NCBI GenBank assembly: GCA_963513935.1
Contig: OY740765.1
Span: 115,697,362-115,761,361, forward strand
DNA from: Aphrophora alni
Lineage: Eukaryota; Arthropoda; Insecta; Hemiptera; Aphrophoridae
Length of the DNA: 64,000 nt
Direction: 5' to 3'
The position numbers and the translations under genes were made by a program. Below, piece by piece: positions 37,901-49,084 of the stretch. The notes below the pieces were generated by a model. The model was not told where the DNA came from and did no database searches. It saw only the letters and a list, made by a program, of their open reading frames with translations. Within the stretch, counting starts at the first letter, position 1. Every line of letters starts with the position of its first letter.

Positions 37901-40042
37901 GGCTTGTCTTAGACCATGGTAGGTGGACCAATACTTGATCTTTTGATCCTATTCCCAGGTTTCCATGATATTATGAAGATATGTTTTAGGCACTCCAAAG
38001 AATGGTTCGGGCCCAACAAAATCAGCCTCTGTGCCTTCCTTGGCAAGGCGGTCTGCTTCTTCATGTCCTGGCACCCAGAGGAAGGAGACTTTGTTTTTTA
38101 TTGCCAGGTGATTAATTACTTGTAGGCATTCCCAGACCAATCTCGACTCAGAAGTGTATGAACTTAGAACCTTAAGAGCTCCCTGACATGATATAGATCT
38201 CAGCGCCTGCTTGAAATATAGATAGAATTTTACCTAGCGATTTACTAAGGTTAAAATTTGGACCTTTTATCCCCACTCCCACCCTACTTTTCTTTCTGGA
38301 CCCATCAGTGTACCATTGGAGGAATCCCTCCTTTAGTTTCGGTCCACCTTCCTTTTAAACATGTTGTTCAGAGAAAATGTTTTGAAATTCTTTTCAAAAT
38401 TTGTCGTCTTACTCATTAAGTCCGAAACTGGGTGGTATCCTGTTTCTGAGGTGGTTATTAGGAGGACGGATTTGGGAGAAAATAGTGGGTTTAAAGAAGA
38501 TTTTTTGAAAGTATTGAAAGGGGTACAGTGGCAACAAAAATTAAATAGATTGTTGTTAAGTCTAGAAGGTGATTATAGAAAACATGGTTGTAGCATGTAA
38601 GTCACAATATCATATTTAAAAGAGGTAGTACCATGTTACCTCTCAATTATAGACCAGACAGGAAGAGAATAAAAGGTACTGCTCCTTTTGCAATGCTAAG
38701 AAGGAGGAAACCATTGTGCATTTTTGGGTAAATTTTTGATTTTTGGCAAAATTAGATAAGGGTCTTAATTTCTACGACTAGCATTGAAATTAAAGTAAGA
38801 ACTTATTTTTAAATTTAATTTTTAGAAAAGGTAGGTAAAGAATATGTTTATTGGTTTGTCCATCCCTTTTGATTTTACAACCTGCTGAATTTATTAATTT
38901 TTTTTTTGTAAACGCTATATATGTTTTTTGTTTGTTATGTTAATATATTTCTTTTTTTTTTCCTTTTCTTTTTATTTGTTTGGAATAATAAATGTTTATG
39001 TTGCCAACCTGGCGGATGACCTTATTAGGTCGCCATAAAGTGTGCTAGGTCATAACAAATTTTCTGTTTTTTTTATTATATGAGTTGTATTGCATGTTTG
39101 TTATGTTAAGAATTTTTTGTACATTGTTCTTTTTCTTTATTATTATAAAATTTTCAATACTTTTTTGTGCAAAAAAACACTTATTATTATTATTATTATT
39201 ACTTAAATTTGACTCCATACCCTCTACACTCAAGCTAATACTTCTGGTAAATGGTTACTTTGGTGTCAACCCAATAGACAATAAAATTATTGTTTGAGGT
39301 CCTTCTTCAAGAGTAGATAGTTTAAAAATTTTAAACTTTTGGTTTAAAATAGTGGAAAATGTTTTTAAAAAGAAATTATTTAAATTAATTGAAATGAAAA
39401 TATCAATTTATGTACTATTCAAAATAAAACAAGTGTATCTACTACTGTAAAAGCTTAGATAGCACTATTTAAAATCTTTGACCTGTAGCTATTTTTAATG
39501 GGGTGGTTCTTTTGAAACGCAGATTGGTGTTATTCTCTATAGAGCTTTAAAACAATGTATCACACGCTTACATAAAAGATTTTTACTATACCTTTCATGA
39601 TATTGTGTTGTCATTTTTATTTGCACTGTGTATATGATACAACTCAAATGTTTACTTCATTGTTGCTATTTGTACACTGAACAAGGTTAAATATATTATT
39701 ATTAACCATTGTAGCAATTAACATGTTATTTATCTAAAATCTCCTAATAGAACAAATAAATCACATCTTACCATTTTTATTAACATACGTTAAGGTAGCA
39801 GGAATCCCAGACATCCAGCGTGGGACAGTTATAAATAGTTTTTCATTCCAAACTTCCACACCAAGTGGTAAATTGTTTTTTTGGACAAATTCACCATCTT
39901 CGATGGACTTATTCCTCTCTGCTTCGTTGGGAAAGGCGAAATCAATTTGTTTCCAACTGAAAACTTCCTTTAATTTTTCATTTTTTGCAATTGTTGCTGC
40001 GACTAAGCAGGTACATACAGCAATCCACAGTGGGCTAACCAT
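33979..40042 (-). CDS. Yellow/MRJP-family secreted protein, complete, two coding exons
   Basis: Exons 39772-40042 and 33979-34955 join in phase 1 (split Asp codon 91) to give 415 residues, the usual family length. MVSPLWIAVCTCLVAATIA is a signal peptide, so the product is secreted. The MRJP beta-propeller domain runs from FSWKQIDFAFP (about residue 28) to the end, with LPLGVEVWNEKLFITVPRW, GIPATLTYVN, DECDRLWVIDTG, NFQWTDGVFGIALSP, YFHPLSS, SRGPNTQ, GVGCWNS and FPNDLKVD. Four cysteines (about 129, 193, 332, 409) match the conserved disulphide set. Family members act in cuticle pigmentation and hardening or as extracellular ligands; which yellow paralogue this is cannot be fixed by eye. The 4.8-kb intron is full of repeats. 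Confidence 0.96.
35163..35625. mobile_element. Foldback element copy 2 (yellow intron)
   Basis: Arms about 35163-35337 and 35395-35590 pair: ATAAATCAACTCCCGTTATC with GATAATGGGAGTTGATTTAT, and CTAAATCTATAACCTAAG with CTTAGGTTATAGATTTAG. Same family as 30485-31165, but uninterrupted. Confidence 0.85.
36260..36480 (+). pseudogene. THAP-domain relic
   Basis: One frame gives RCALQSRKHLSLH (start of a THAP domain). A shifted frame gives KTLCSRHFKIDFN and NNSISNTLIEPSLF, the LCSxHF and distal part of a THAP zinc-binding domain. A frameshift and stop break it. It lies antisense to the yellow gene within its intron. It could derive from a P-like transposon or a THAP-bearing host gene. Confidence 0.6.
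36948..37005 (+). repeat. Family S terminal fragment
   Basis: ATAAGGCGATGATGACCGAA followed by GGTTTTTCACC and TTTAAACAACAAGG, an almost consensus family S 3' end without the rest of the element. Confidence 0.75.
37576..37625. repeat. Perfect 22-bp hairpin with 6-base loop
   Basis: AAGATTTAAGCTTCCTAAGA (22-base arm, ending AT) is followed by the loop TTTAAG and an exact reverse-complement arm. It lies just left of the LINE fragment. Confidence 0.95.
37640..38345 (-). pseudogene. Non-LTR retrotransposon fragment (RNase H and C-terminal zinc region)
   Basis: Minus-strand frames read a start of RNase H (LQWYTDGSRKKSRVGVGI), then LVWECLQVINHLAIKNKVSF with LWVPGHEEADRLAKEGTEAD and FVGPEPFFGVP. 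A Cys-rich segment (CRFCLTHKETSGHWLC) follows. The GNE normally between VPGH and ADxLA is missing. Frameshifts and a short deletion mark it as dead. Confidence 0.82.
38361..39201 (+). pseudogene. Non-LTR retrotransposon 3' end, opposite orientation
   Basis: Around 38670-38720 the plus strand reads YCSFCNAKKEETIVHF, the C-terminal zinc knuckle of LINE-type polyproteins. A 3' untranslated region follows, ending in an (ATT)n tail at 39179-39201, as many non-LTR elements do. It abuts the minus-strand LINE piece tail to tail or through an inversion. Confidence 0.6.
39772..40042 (-). CDS. Yellow-family exon 1 with signal peptide
   Basis: The start at 40042 is chosen because it opens directly on a signal peptide; an upstream in-frame ATG at 40129 would add a non-signal leader. 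The donor GTAAGA follows at 39771-39766. It encodes residues 1-90 and the first base of codon 91. Confidence 0.93.
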
Positions 40043-40228
40043 TCTTGTACTGTTCAAAAATAAGAAATTTATTAATGCACAATGATAATGACTGATAATG
40101 AGAACTGTGTGTTGTGTGTTACTGAGCATGCAAACTTGATGATTTGTTTACTTTGTCAGATGTAGATAGTATAATGAAAGTTACTTTTCCTAAACACACA
40201 AAACCAGTTTTTACAAAAGTAAAAAATT

Positions 40229-40246
40229 TTCCTCTTATATATATGT
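40229..40246 (-). promoter_or_regulatory. Candidate TATA box for the yellow-family gene
   Basis: The minus strand reads ATATATATAAGAGG about 190 bases upstream of the start codon. A start site about 30 bases downstream would give a leader of roughly 170 bases. Other AT-rich matches exist, so this is tentative. Confidence 0.35.
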
Positions 40247-40649
40247 TTGTATTCAAAGTTTTAAATTAGTTTATTAAAAGCTGAAATAGAATTACATCTG
40301 TAAGCAGCAGAATGTAACTGCAATGCAGGGGATGTTACAGTACTCAAACCTTGTAATATTTTCTATTCACAAACCTTTTCTTTTTCTACCCCAGAATTTT
40401 GTATTTATTGCCCAAATATATAAAGCAGAAAAGGAAAATTGTATTATTTGTGTAATCTAAAAAATTGGATCTTCACTCACAGGAGGATATTTAACACATT
40501 ATAATGTTTGTAATCTTGATTTTTGAATTTATTTTATTTTTGGATGTTTTTATTATTTTAGTTAATTACTATTAACTGATTTTAGTAAACTTATTATGGT
40601 TAAATGGTTATAGATGCCATATTCTACGTTTATAGCAGTTCTCATTATA

Positions 40650-41263
40650 CAGGATATTTCTGTAATGAGCGGAGATTATTCAGGAGGTGTATCCATATGA
40701 CCCATGTCAAAATAAAAAAGTTCCTATAAATGCTTCCTTTGCCTGCTATCAGCTATTTTTTTATTTATTTTTTTTTTTGTGAAAAATTTATATCTCTAGA
40801 ATAGCTTATCCGATTGAATTGTAATTTTGAACAGTAGTCAATAATGTAAAGCCCTAGTTTCAAAACAATTATTAACTTGTTCCAATAATTTGTTTAAAAA
40901 TAACGGCCATTTAAAAATTTTAAATGAAAATAATTTTTAAAGAATTATAAATAATTTTAAATGAATTATTTTCTTTTGAAATATTTAAGTGGCCACTATT
41001 TTGAAACGGATTATTGGAACAAGTTAATAATTTTTTTCAAGCTAGGTTTTTACATTGATGATGAGTTCCATTCAAATTTTCAACTCTATATGTTAAGCCG
41101 TTTAGAGATATAAATTCTCTAGAAATAAAAAAAGGGGGGGAAATGGGAGATGGCTGAAAAAAGAAGGATTTCCGGACATATGTTTACAGGAATTTTTATT
41201 CTTTATTTTGACCCATATAATCATCCCTTGAATTATCTTTATGCATTTTAGAAACACTCTGTG
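40650..41263. mobile_element. Palindromic MITE flanked by TA
   Basis: TA lies at 40648-40649 and 41264-41265. Ends CAGGATATTTCTGTAATG and (reverse) CACAGAGTGTTTCTAAAATG align. The arms extend nearly to the centre, with ATTAACTTGTTCCAATAAT and its complement, and CAAAATAAA followed by AGTTCC or ATTCC. No ORF. Confidence 0.85.
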
Positions 41264-41265
41264 TA

Positions 41266-42020
41266 TGATGTGACATATTTCACTTTTATATAGACGGCAT
41301 CTTCAGGTTGATATTCATCAATAAATACTAAACACAATATACATACACATACAAATAATCAAAATATACTTGTAATGTTAAAATTCTTGACACTTTTATG
41401 CATCAATACTTAAATTATATTCATAAATATTAAATGTTTGTGGCCACATGTTTATTCGACCCATTCTACTAGTTAACTTGTTTGTAATTTAGAATTCGTA
41501 TATTGGTATGGATAAGAACTGGACTTCTGTATGTTTATTATGGTGGGTTGAACTGATCTTATAAACTGTTTGAATTGAATTATAGTTTATCATTCAAAAT
41601 TTTGCCCGGATTATTATTCCTGTGTCTGTATTTCAAATTCTTTCAATTTTTCATACTTCTTCCTTTCCGTGTATTATGTAGAATTCATAAATTGTCTTCA
41701 ATGCTTTTTGAAGGTGTGATTATTATCTTTTAGGTGTTCAGCAAATGTGATGATAGATAATAAACATATAGAAGTCCAGGTCTTATCCATACCTATAAAA
41801 GACTTCTAAATTATAAGCTAGTTAATTAGTGGACTTGGTCGAATAAACATGTAACCACAAACATTTGATATTTATGAACATAATTTAAGTAATGATACAT
41901 ACAAGTGTATATAAATTTTAACATTACAACATTATGTGTATATTAATAGTAAGTATTGATGAATATCAGACTGAAGATACCATCTGTGTAATGGTGAAAC
42001 AGGTCACATCATATATAATG
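41266..42020 (-). mobile_element. Penelope-like element relic with inverted arms
   Basis: The left arm 41266-41530 and right arm 41760-42020 are inverted copies (ACATGTTTATTCGAC, TGGCCACATG region, GACGGCATCTTCAGGTTGAT). The 230-base centre on the minus strand reads ITFAEHLKDNNHTFKKH and KKYEKLKEFEIQTQE, the GIY-YIG endonuclease C-terminal region of Penelope-like proteins. Arms of this kind are known as pseudo-LTRs in that class. Confidence 0.65.
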
Positions 42021-42216
42021 AAGACCACAGTAAATGTAAAATAAAGTACCTATTTATGACCATTTAATTGTAATAAAGCAGTCCGCAAAGGCAAAAATAA
42101 ATATTATTGTTATTATGATTTTTAATTATTGTCCCTACATCAATTGTAACAGTACATCTAAAAAAAATCTTTATTTTAAACAGTTAAGTTGACTTTAAAA
42201 AAAAAAAGAGGGGAAA

Positions 42217-42527
42217 TTATGGAATGATGTCTGTCAGGCATGTGTGGCATGGCTCTTTTACAAGACGCATGATGTGTTGATTTCTTATGGATACGAGCAA
42301 AGCTTTGACTTGTTCCACACCAGCATCAGTAAGTTGCAGGTGACCTGGTGATATGTCATGTCGTACAAAATTACCAGTCTCAACAAAATTTTGATGCCAA
42401 GAGTAAATTATAGGGCTACTCAAAGGGTTCTTACTGGGTACAATAATTGTGTTGAACTGTAGTCGCGGAGTTTGTTTCGTGAAATCAAAACACATAGAGG
42501 ACGTTCAGCACCAATGAAAATAGCCAT
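42217..42527 (-). pseudogene. Tc1-type transposase N-terminal fragment
   Basis: The frame from 42495 gives FTKQTPRLQFNTIIVPSKNP, IIYSWHQNFVETGNFVRHD, PGHLQLTDAGVEQVKALLV and NQHIMRLVKE. This is the helix-turn-helix and linker of Tc1/mariner proteins such as the type seen at 22875-23568, which lacks this part. MAIFIGAERPLCV at 42527 in another frame may be the true N-terminus. Confidence 0.65.
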
Positions 42528-42924
42528 TTTTAACCACAACAATGTTGGCGCTTCTTCTACGGCACTACATGAGTTAAAATTGATGTGCTTTGCTATAAAA
42601 TGACACCTCAACAAATTCTGTAGGTTATCTGAATACATGCTTTTAAAGTTGTAAAATCCTTTTTGTTACATCCTGTACTTTGATACCCCTTCTATATTGT
42701 AAACAATTATCTAGAGCAAAGATAGACATCACTCAATTAACCATACACGGAAATCTACTATTAAGCAAATTATAAAAAGAAAAGTTGTTTCAAACCAACA
42801 AAGGCAGTCTATAGGCCTACTCTATAGGAATGTCGACCTTGATACACCTCATCAAGGTTGTTTGTATGTCTAGTTAATAATTTATACAGCGGTCCTTTCT
42901 CTTTTTTATGCATTAATTCCGACG

Positions 42925-43030
42925 ATTTTATCACAAGGTTAAGTAGAAATTATGTCACATAGTTTTATTACCCGTTTCGGGTAAAAGTAAAATGTTTTAG
43001 ACTTTGCAGACCTAACCATCTTCTGAATAA
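42925..43030 (-). repeat. Retroelement tail-like sequence
   Basis: The reverse complement contains GAAGATGGTTAGGTCTGC and later CCCGAAACGGGTAATAAAA, a phrase typical of Penelope-like or SINE 3' tails. It lies directly before the family S cluster. Confidence 0.35.
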
Positions 43031-43039
43031 AATGTCCAG

Positions 43040-43610
43040 ACATAATCCCGAGGAACCCTAGTTGGATCTACACCTTTTTTTATGTAGTCTTTGGTTAGAT
43101 CTATCTCTTCTATCTTTACTATTGTGTCTCTTTTGACCAACTACTGTTCTCCTCTGACTCTATATTACGGTATTTGAGGGCTAAAGGGTCTATATTTTAT
43201 GTTCTACCTTATGAGGTCACTAGTGATTATGGGCTTGGTAATCCTGAGGGACCTTTTTTCATGTATAATCTTGGGTTAGATCTATCTCTTCCATCTTTAC
43301 TATCATGTCTCTTTTGACCAATTTTTGTTCTCATCTGACTCTATATAAGAGTATTCGAGAGCTAAAGGGTCTTTATTTTATGTTCTACCTTAGGACCTCA
43401 CTTTAGTGAGTACAGGCTTGGGTAATCTCGAGGCACCCTAAATGAATCTGCACTTTTTTTCATGTAGTCTTGGGTTACATCTATCTCTTTCATTATGTTT
43501 CTCTTGACCAACTCTTCTCTTTTCCGACTCAGCTAAAGGCCTTTATTTTATGTTTTTCCTTTTTTTATAAGGCGATAATGATTGAGATTATTTTCTAACA
43601 AAACCGCACC
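43040..43610 (+). repeat. Tandem cluster of three family S units
   Basis: Units of about 188 bases begin near 43051, 43240 and 43427. Each shows GAGG(G/C)ACC, a TTTTTTCATGTA-like block, GGGTTA(G/C)ATCTATCTCTT, TTTTGACCAA, GCTAAAGG and TTTATTTTATGTT. The last unit runs to ATAAGGCGATAATGATTGAG. Confidence 0.8.
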
Positions 43611-44030
43611 AAATATGCATTAAAATTATTAGGTAGGTCGTTCTGATTTTATGGGTACCATTGGTGTACCTTCTGCACTAAATCCTTATGCACTAAGGGA
43701 TGTCGTCAACTGAATAAGTTTGGGACTTACTGGGTATAGGTGTGAACTATAAGAATGAAGTTGTCTTTTAATTTTATCGTTGATTTATTTTGACAATAGC
43801 TTAGTTTAATTTATTTTTAACTTTAAAAATTGAACATATTAAAAATATAAAAAGATGACCATTCGAAATTTAGTTCTCTTTTATTATTAATATTATTAAT
43901 ATTAGTTGCAACCAGTTTTGAAAAAATCTGCTTTATAGTGGAAACATGTCCGTCTGATTTTGCATGTAGTTAGATGAGAGAGGTTACATCATCTAAAAGA
44001 GTTATGTTGGCACAATGCAAAGCCTCTTTG

Positions 44031-44060
44031 TTAACCCTGCAGAGCCTTCCGCATTTTAGA
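44031..44060 (+). repeat. Isolated piggyBac-like terminus
   Basis: TTAACCCTGCAGAGCCTTCC resembles the left end of the 12833-14965 element (TTAACCCTGCAAAGG). No partner end was found nearby. Confidence 0.3.
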
Positions 44061-44179
44061 TTTATCGCCCATAAACAATAATATAACTGCCTACTAATGT
44101 CATTTTTATTCTGAGAATTATCATTTATGTTTTATTTTATGGAACAGGTGTACACGAATATTTTCTCCTTCATCAAGGG

Positions 44180-44345
44180 CTTACCAAGCCTAGCCGGATC
44201 TACACCTTTTTTCATGTAGTCTTGGGTTAGACTTTCGTCTTTCCTATCGTGTCTCTATTGACCAACTCTTGTTCTTTTCCGACCATGATTCTATTAGAAT
44301 ATTCGAGGGCTAGTGGTCTCTTTATAAAGGCTAATTGTTTAAATA
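44180..44345 (+). repeat. Family S copy
   Basis: Includes GGATCTACACCTTTTTTCAT, GTCTTGGGTTAGAC, TTGACCAACTCTTGTTC, TTAGAATATTCGAGGGCTAG and TGGTCTCTTTAT. It lacks the AACAACAAG end. Confidence 0.75.
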
Positions 44346-44825
44346 CAACGTATTCATTTTCACTTTTTCATCAAAAGCTACCGATTCATTTTTAGAGATG
44401 ATTAGTTTTGGTTCATTTTTATTTGGTTTTAATATTTCTGTACCATTTAATTTGTTTTACTTCTTTATCCATTCTGGAATTACCCATAAAGAATAAGCAA
44501 TCCTTCCTGTACTACAATTTAAATCCAATTAGTCGCTTCTTAATTTAAAATAACACCAATCAAATTCCTGTTACATCGTTCATATAAATGGGATTTCTAA
44601 TTTTCAATTTCAATTTACAATATAAAGAAGGATATTGTGAATTGTTTGCTCTATCCTTGACTTTCTAAAACCCTTGGTTATGCCTCTAACAAGGCCTTGT
44701 GTTATTTCACACTGATATTTTTCAGACAGACTGTATGACTAATTGGACCAGTTTACACAATAAAGGATTCTCAGGCAGACTTTTCGAATGTGCAATTTTA
44801 TTGTATAGACGTAAAAAAAGAGTCT

Positions 44826-45258
44826 ATTTGTTTCTAAATAATTATTGTAGTTAAGAGTATTTTTCGGCCAGACAGCTTTTCTTTTTTTTTATGGGCGAGA
44901 GGTTTTTCGTCTTTAAACAACAAGAAAGAGTAAATAAATAATGTTTCTAAATAAATAATGTAATTAAGAGTATTCCAAACAACTTTTCTTCCTTTTTTTA
45001 TGCCCGAGAGGTTTTTCGTCTTTATTAAACAAAAAAGAGGGGGAAATGGTTTCTAATTGTTTTAAATAAATAATATAAATAAGAGTATTTTTCGGCCAGA
45101 CAACTTTTCTTCTTTTTCGTATGGCCGAGAGATTTTTCGTCTTTGAACAACAAGAAAGAGGAAAAAAATGTTTCTATTTGTTTCTAAATAAATAATCCAA
45201 CTAAGAATATTTTTCGGCCAGACAGCTTTTCTTCCTTTTTTGATGGCTGAGAGGTTTG
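44826..45258 (+). repeat. Four-copy minisatellite built from a family S tail
   Basis: Units of about 107-122 bases start near 44826, 44943, 45050 and 45172. Each has TTTCTAAATAA, AAGAGTATTTTTCGGCCAGA, CTTTTCTTC and GAGAGGTTTTTCGTC, most ending in AACAACAAGAAAGAG. Confidence 0.85.
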
Positions 45259-45269
45259 GTGTGTTCTAA

Positions 45270-46320
45270 TTTTCTCTTCTGTGCCCTACCTATTGTGAGT
45301 TGAACAACATTTTTTTTTCTTTTTCTTTAATGTTTGTAGATTTAGTTCATTCGAAATTTAGCTTGTACCTCAGAAATTTAGCTACAAGTTATCAAACATC
45401 GAGTCTACAACACGCGCTCCTAAGCTTCGTACACTGTTGCAAATTTGGTATACCACGAGGACAGTGCCGAATACACAATCGTTGAATATGAATAAATTTA
45501 TTTTATTTTTCCAATATTGTACACAAAATACATAAAGCTCAGAAAATAATCTAAATAAAACTATATGTAAACAATACTATTTGGAATCAACACTACATCT
45601 ACAAAGTAAAACAAATAATATCCTTAGATAAACAATACAGAAGAAATTAATACAGGATAAGGAATTTGAGATACTTTCAGATTAAAATACCTGTTTGTGT
45701 TTACATTAATAGTCAAAGAATGGAAAAAATTGGCACCAGGACAGCTCTTAACTAAATCCCAAATAATTTTTTTTAAACATAAAATGACTTTAAAATTACA
45801 AAGTAATAAAAAAATACTATTTATTGAAATTTACAACAAAAATTTTTATTACAAATAATAAATATTATATGGACAGAATCAACATCTTCAAAATCTAGGA
45901 AATAAAAAACTTAGCTTCTATAAAAATAAAGCATCGTAATAAATATAAACACGTTCGCAGGCTTAGCCACACATACTGGGAAAATTATAGATTTTAAAAT
46001 TATTCAAATATCCCAATTTAAAATTATAGGTTATCCGTTTCAATTAGAAATGTTTTTTGAATTTTTACAAAAGGTTAATTTATTATAACAAGATTTAATA
46101 TTAAATGTCATACAGATGAAAAGTTTAGGCGTTAGATAGGAGTAAAATTTGGTATGTAAGATTAGGTAAAGTAAGGTTAGGTACCGGTACATATATGTTA
46201 ATTTGCATTTTGTGGTAGGCCTATATAAGTTACTGTATAATTGACCAACTATCATTTAACTCACATTACCTATAAGACACGGCTGGCTATCAACCACCCG
46301 AATAAGATAAGGAGTGATAA
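45270..46320. other. AT-rich intergenic DNA, nothing recognised
   Basis: No coding signal, inverted repeat or known element end seen. Confidence 0.4.
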
Positions 46321-46328
46321 CATTAAAC

Positions 46329-46765
46329 CAGTGACGGCGATAAGTACCCGCGGGCCCCCCCGCAAGTTTGTTCATCGGGCCCCCCTCTCCCAATAATCTT
46401 TTCCCGGATGTTTATCTTTTCGCCGGCCGGCGCCGGTAAGTCACCGTGATGCGCGACGTAGCGATAGCTGCATTACTTATCGGCCAACGGTAAACAATAC
46501 ACATACATTATCATGACATTAAATAATAAATACTGCTCTCTAAAAAATAATGGTTATTGCCGTTTTGGATGCATGATGCACAATCTTGTCTGAAGACATT
46601 TTACCTTATTTTAATAATTTCTTGACAATACTCATAAAAATATTCTTATGATAAGGGGGGCCCGTCGTGGGTCCGGGTCCCGGTAAAATTTCCCGAAAAA
46701 TTTCCGGTCAAGACTCGCGGGCCCACCCAGCTCGCGGGCCCTCCCGCCCGCTATCTCCGCCACTG
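46329..46765. mobile_element. GC-rich hAT-type MITE
   Basis: Ends CAGTGACGGCGATAAG and (reverse) CAGTGGCGGAGATAGC. Perfect 8-bp target duplication CATTAAAC at 46321-46328 and 46766-46773. The body has long C/G tracts (GCGGGCCCCCCCGC, CGCCGGCCGGCGCCGG), unlike the surroundings. Non-coding. Confidence 0.95.
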
Positions 46766-46773
46766 CATTAAAC

Positions 46774-48680
46774 AGTTCAGCTCAACATTTTCTGCTGTCC
46801 GTGATCGCCATGATGAGGTGCCCGCGCACTAATACAGATACACATGTGTTCTTATAATATGCGAAATTATTGTCTAGTATTTTATGTATACTTTGTTTTT
46901 AATGTTAAACGCTTTCTTCAGAGTAATTAACTATTTCTGATTACGTAGCTACGGTCCCGAAAAATGTCGAATCTCGAATAAGAAGTCACGTGACAGACCA
47001 AATAAACTAATTAAAAGTTATAAGTAATATATGTTAAGTTTATTAGGAGAGACCCGTTCTTTAGATCTGCTCTTCCTCTGTTATTAACACGTTTATCCCA
47101 AAAAAAATTAAATACTTTATAAATAAACAGATCTCTAAACGACAGAATATTCAACATTTAGAAAAGAGGTGTAGTGCTGTACCCGACTTACAAGACATTA
47201 TCTGGATAGTTCTCTTCTGAATAATAATTGATTTTAATGGGTTGTGTTGTGTTCTTCCCCATAGCATCAAAGCCCGATTTCAACTAGGATTAAGCTGCGG
47301 GCAAAGCTAGTATTTAATACGTCAGAGGAACGTTTTATTCCTTGTCCGAAGCACATGCATCCGTGCTTTTGAAACATACAGTCGAAATTTTGAGTGGCCG
47401 CCATTTTAAAAAGGAAAATCAAATTTACAACCCTTGTTCACACATCGTTCGACCCCATTGGAAAGAACGTTATTTCTAAATTTCGTAACCGCCTAAGAGA
47501 ACGAATATAAAGATAAATTTGTAAAACAGCATCTTGCCTCGCTCTAACTATAGTCTGTATACACTAACTTGGCGTCTGAACCCTTGGCCACCTGCGAGCG
47601 GCCGGAACCGTCCCCCCGTCCCCCCGTCGCTCCCTTCCTCGCCCAGCTCTTTCAGTGATGAGTCACCTTCTAGCGTTAACACTGCTCTGTTTAACTTTTT
47701 TATGGGAGACACAATTTTAAATTTTTTTCAGCATAGTTAAAATGTTCAGGAAAATATAAGCAAATTGATACCAAACACGACACTATTCCGTTTGTAAAAG
47801 CCGCCAGTAGAAAGCTCTTTACACAGCTACTATTTGCATAATCACATACTTATTATTTACATATTAACGTACTATTTACATACATTAGTTATTCAAGGTA
47901 GGTTTTAATTCTATGTATCCAATTTTAATTTTAATACTTTAATCGTGTATTGAATCTAAATAATAAATTATTTTCTTCATGAGAAATTAAATTCAATCAA
48001 AAGAAAATTAAAGATAATACAATTACAATTTATTAATTCGGTAAAATTAAAATAAAACACGAAAATAAAACTGCACCAATAATTACACGACTTCACACTG
48101 AAGTTGTCAACTTACATACTAAATATTCGCATACTATAATATGCTTTTCTTTTGTTACAAAAGCTCAACAAAAAGTTAAATGAATACGTATTGAGGTCTT
48201 TAGAACCCAATCAAATCGATGGTCGCCATCGTGGTACATACCCAGGCCTATTATACGATATAATAATGAGCTCTAAATGTAATAACCAAAAGTTGGTGTT
48301 TTGGGCCTTGTAGGATATGGTAAATTGTATTGTATCAAGGGGTCGTATCCAGCAGAGTAAGTTTGTTTTAAAACAGTTGTTACGCAGGTTTTTCGAACCT
48401 CGTAATTACATCACTACTTTCTTGTTGTCAGTTATAAACGTTAACGAGCCTCGTAGATGTGTACTTACTATAAATTCTCCACTCGCTTAGCTCATGTCAG
48501 TTTCTCGGCCTTCACCTACTTTGAAGCTGTACATACAATTTCCAATATGGCGCCCAACAAAATTTTTTATGGAAATTCCTATGTTTCATGATGCATTCTG
48601 ATAAAAAAGGAATTAGGACATTTTCTTCGTTTTTTTCATAAATGTAATAGTTTAGCCTCTAGAACCAATCTTTTACGTTA
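46774..48680. other. Intergenic DNA left of the array
   Basis: No gene recognised. A local GC-rich stretch lies at 47570-47650 (CGTCCCCCCGTCCCCCCGTC). A GGCCGCCATTTT phrase near 47395 also occurs inside the array units. Confidence 0.35.
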
Positions 48681-48681
48681 T

Positions 48682-49036
48682 TTTGACTTTCAGTGCCCTA
48701 ATGGTGTGCTCACTCAAACCGTAGTGGTTTTTAAAAATTCACTTTGTCTTGAAATAGAGTTTGATAACTTACATCTTGTTAGAAATGTATCCTGTTTTAT
48801 GTAATGATTTTTAGAAATATTAAATTTAATAGAAAAAGATGTATCTTTGTCTCTTTTATCATTAATAACTTCAGAATCTAGATATACACAAATCTAGAAA
48901 ATCGAAAATGGAAAACTCATTAAATTGATTAAATCAAGTTTCTTTATAATGATTTACGCTTAAAAATTCGATTTCATAATAAAGTTAATTTTTAAATGAA
49001 TATTAAGCGACCAAACCACTAAGGCACAGAAAGTCG
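48682..49036. repeat. Short inverted repeat enclosing about 310 bases
   Basis: TTTGACTTTCAGTGCCCTAA at 48682 faces TTAGTGGTTTGGTCGC-type sequence; the reverse complement of 49014-49036 is CGACTTTCTGTGCCTTAGTG. It may delimit a small MITE next to the array. Confidence 0.4.
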
Positions 49037-49084
49037 AAATGGCATTTTTTGTTTAGAATGATCCAATTTACATAAAACAATTTT

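Noticed and set aside
47272..47310. Helitron 3' end (GCGGGCAAAGCTAG followed by T)
   Set aside because: The CTAG-T end is suggestive, but the hairpin has only a 5-bp stem with a large loop and no 5' end or Rep/helicase was found.
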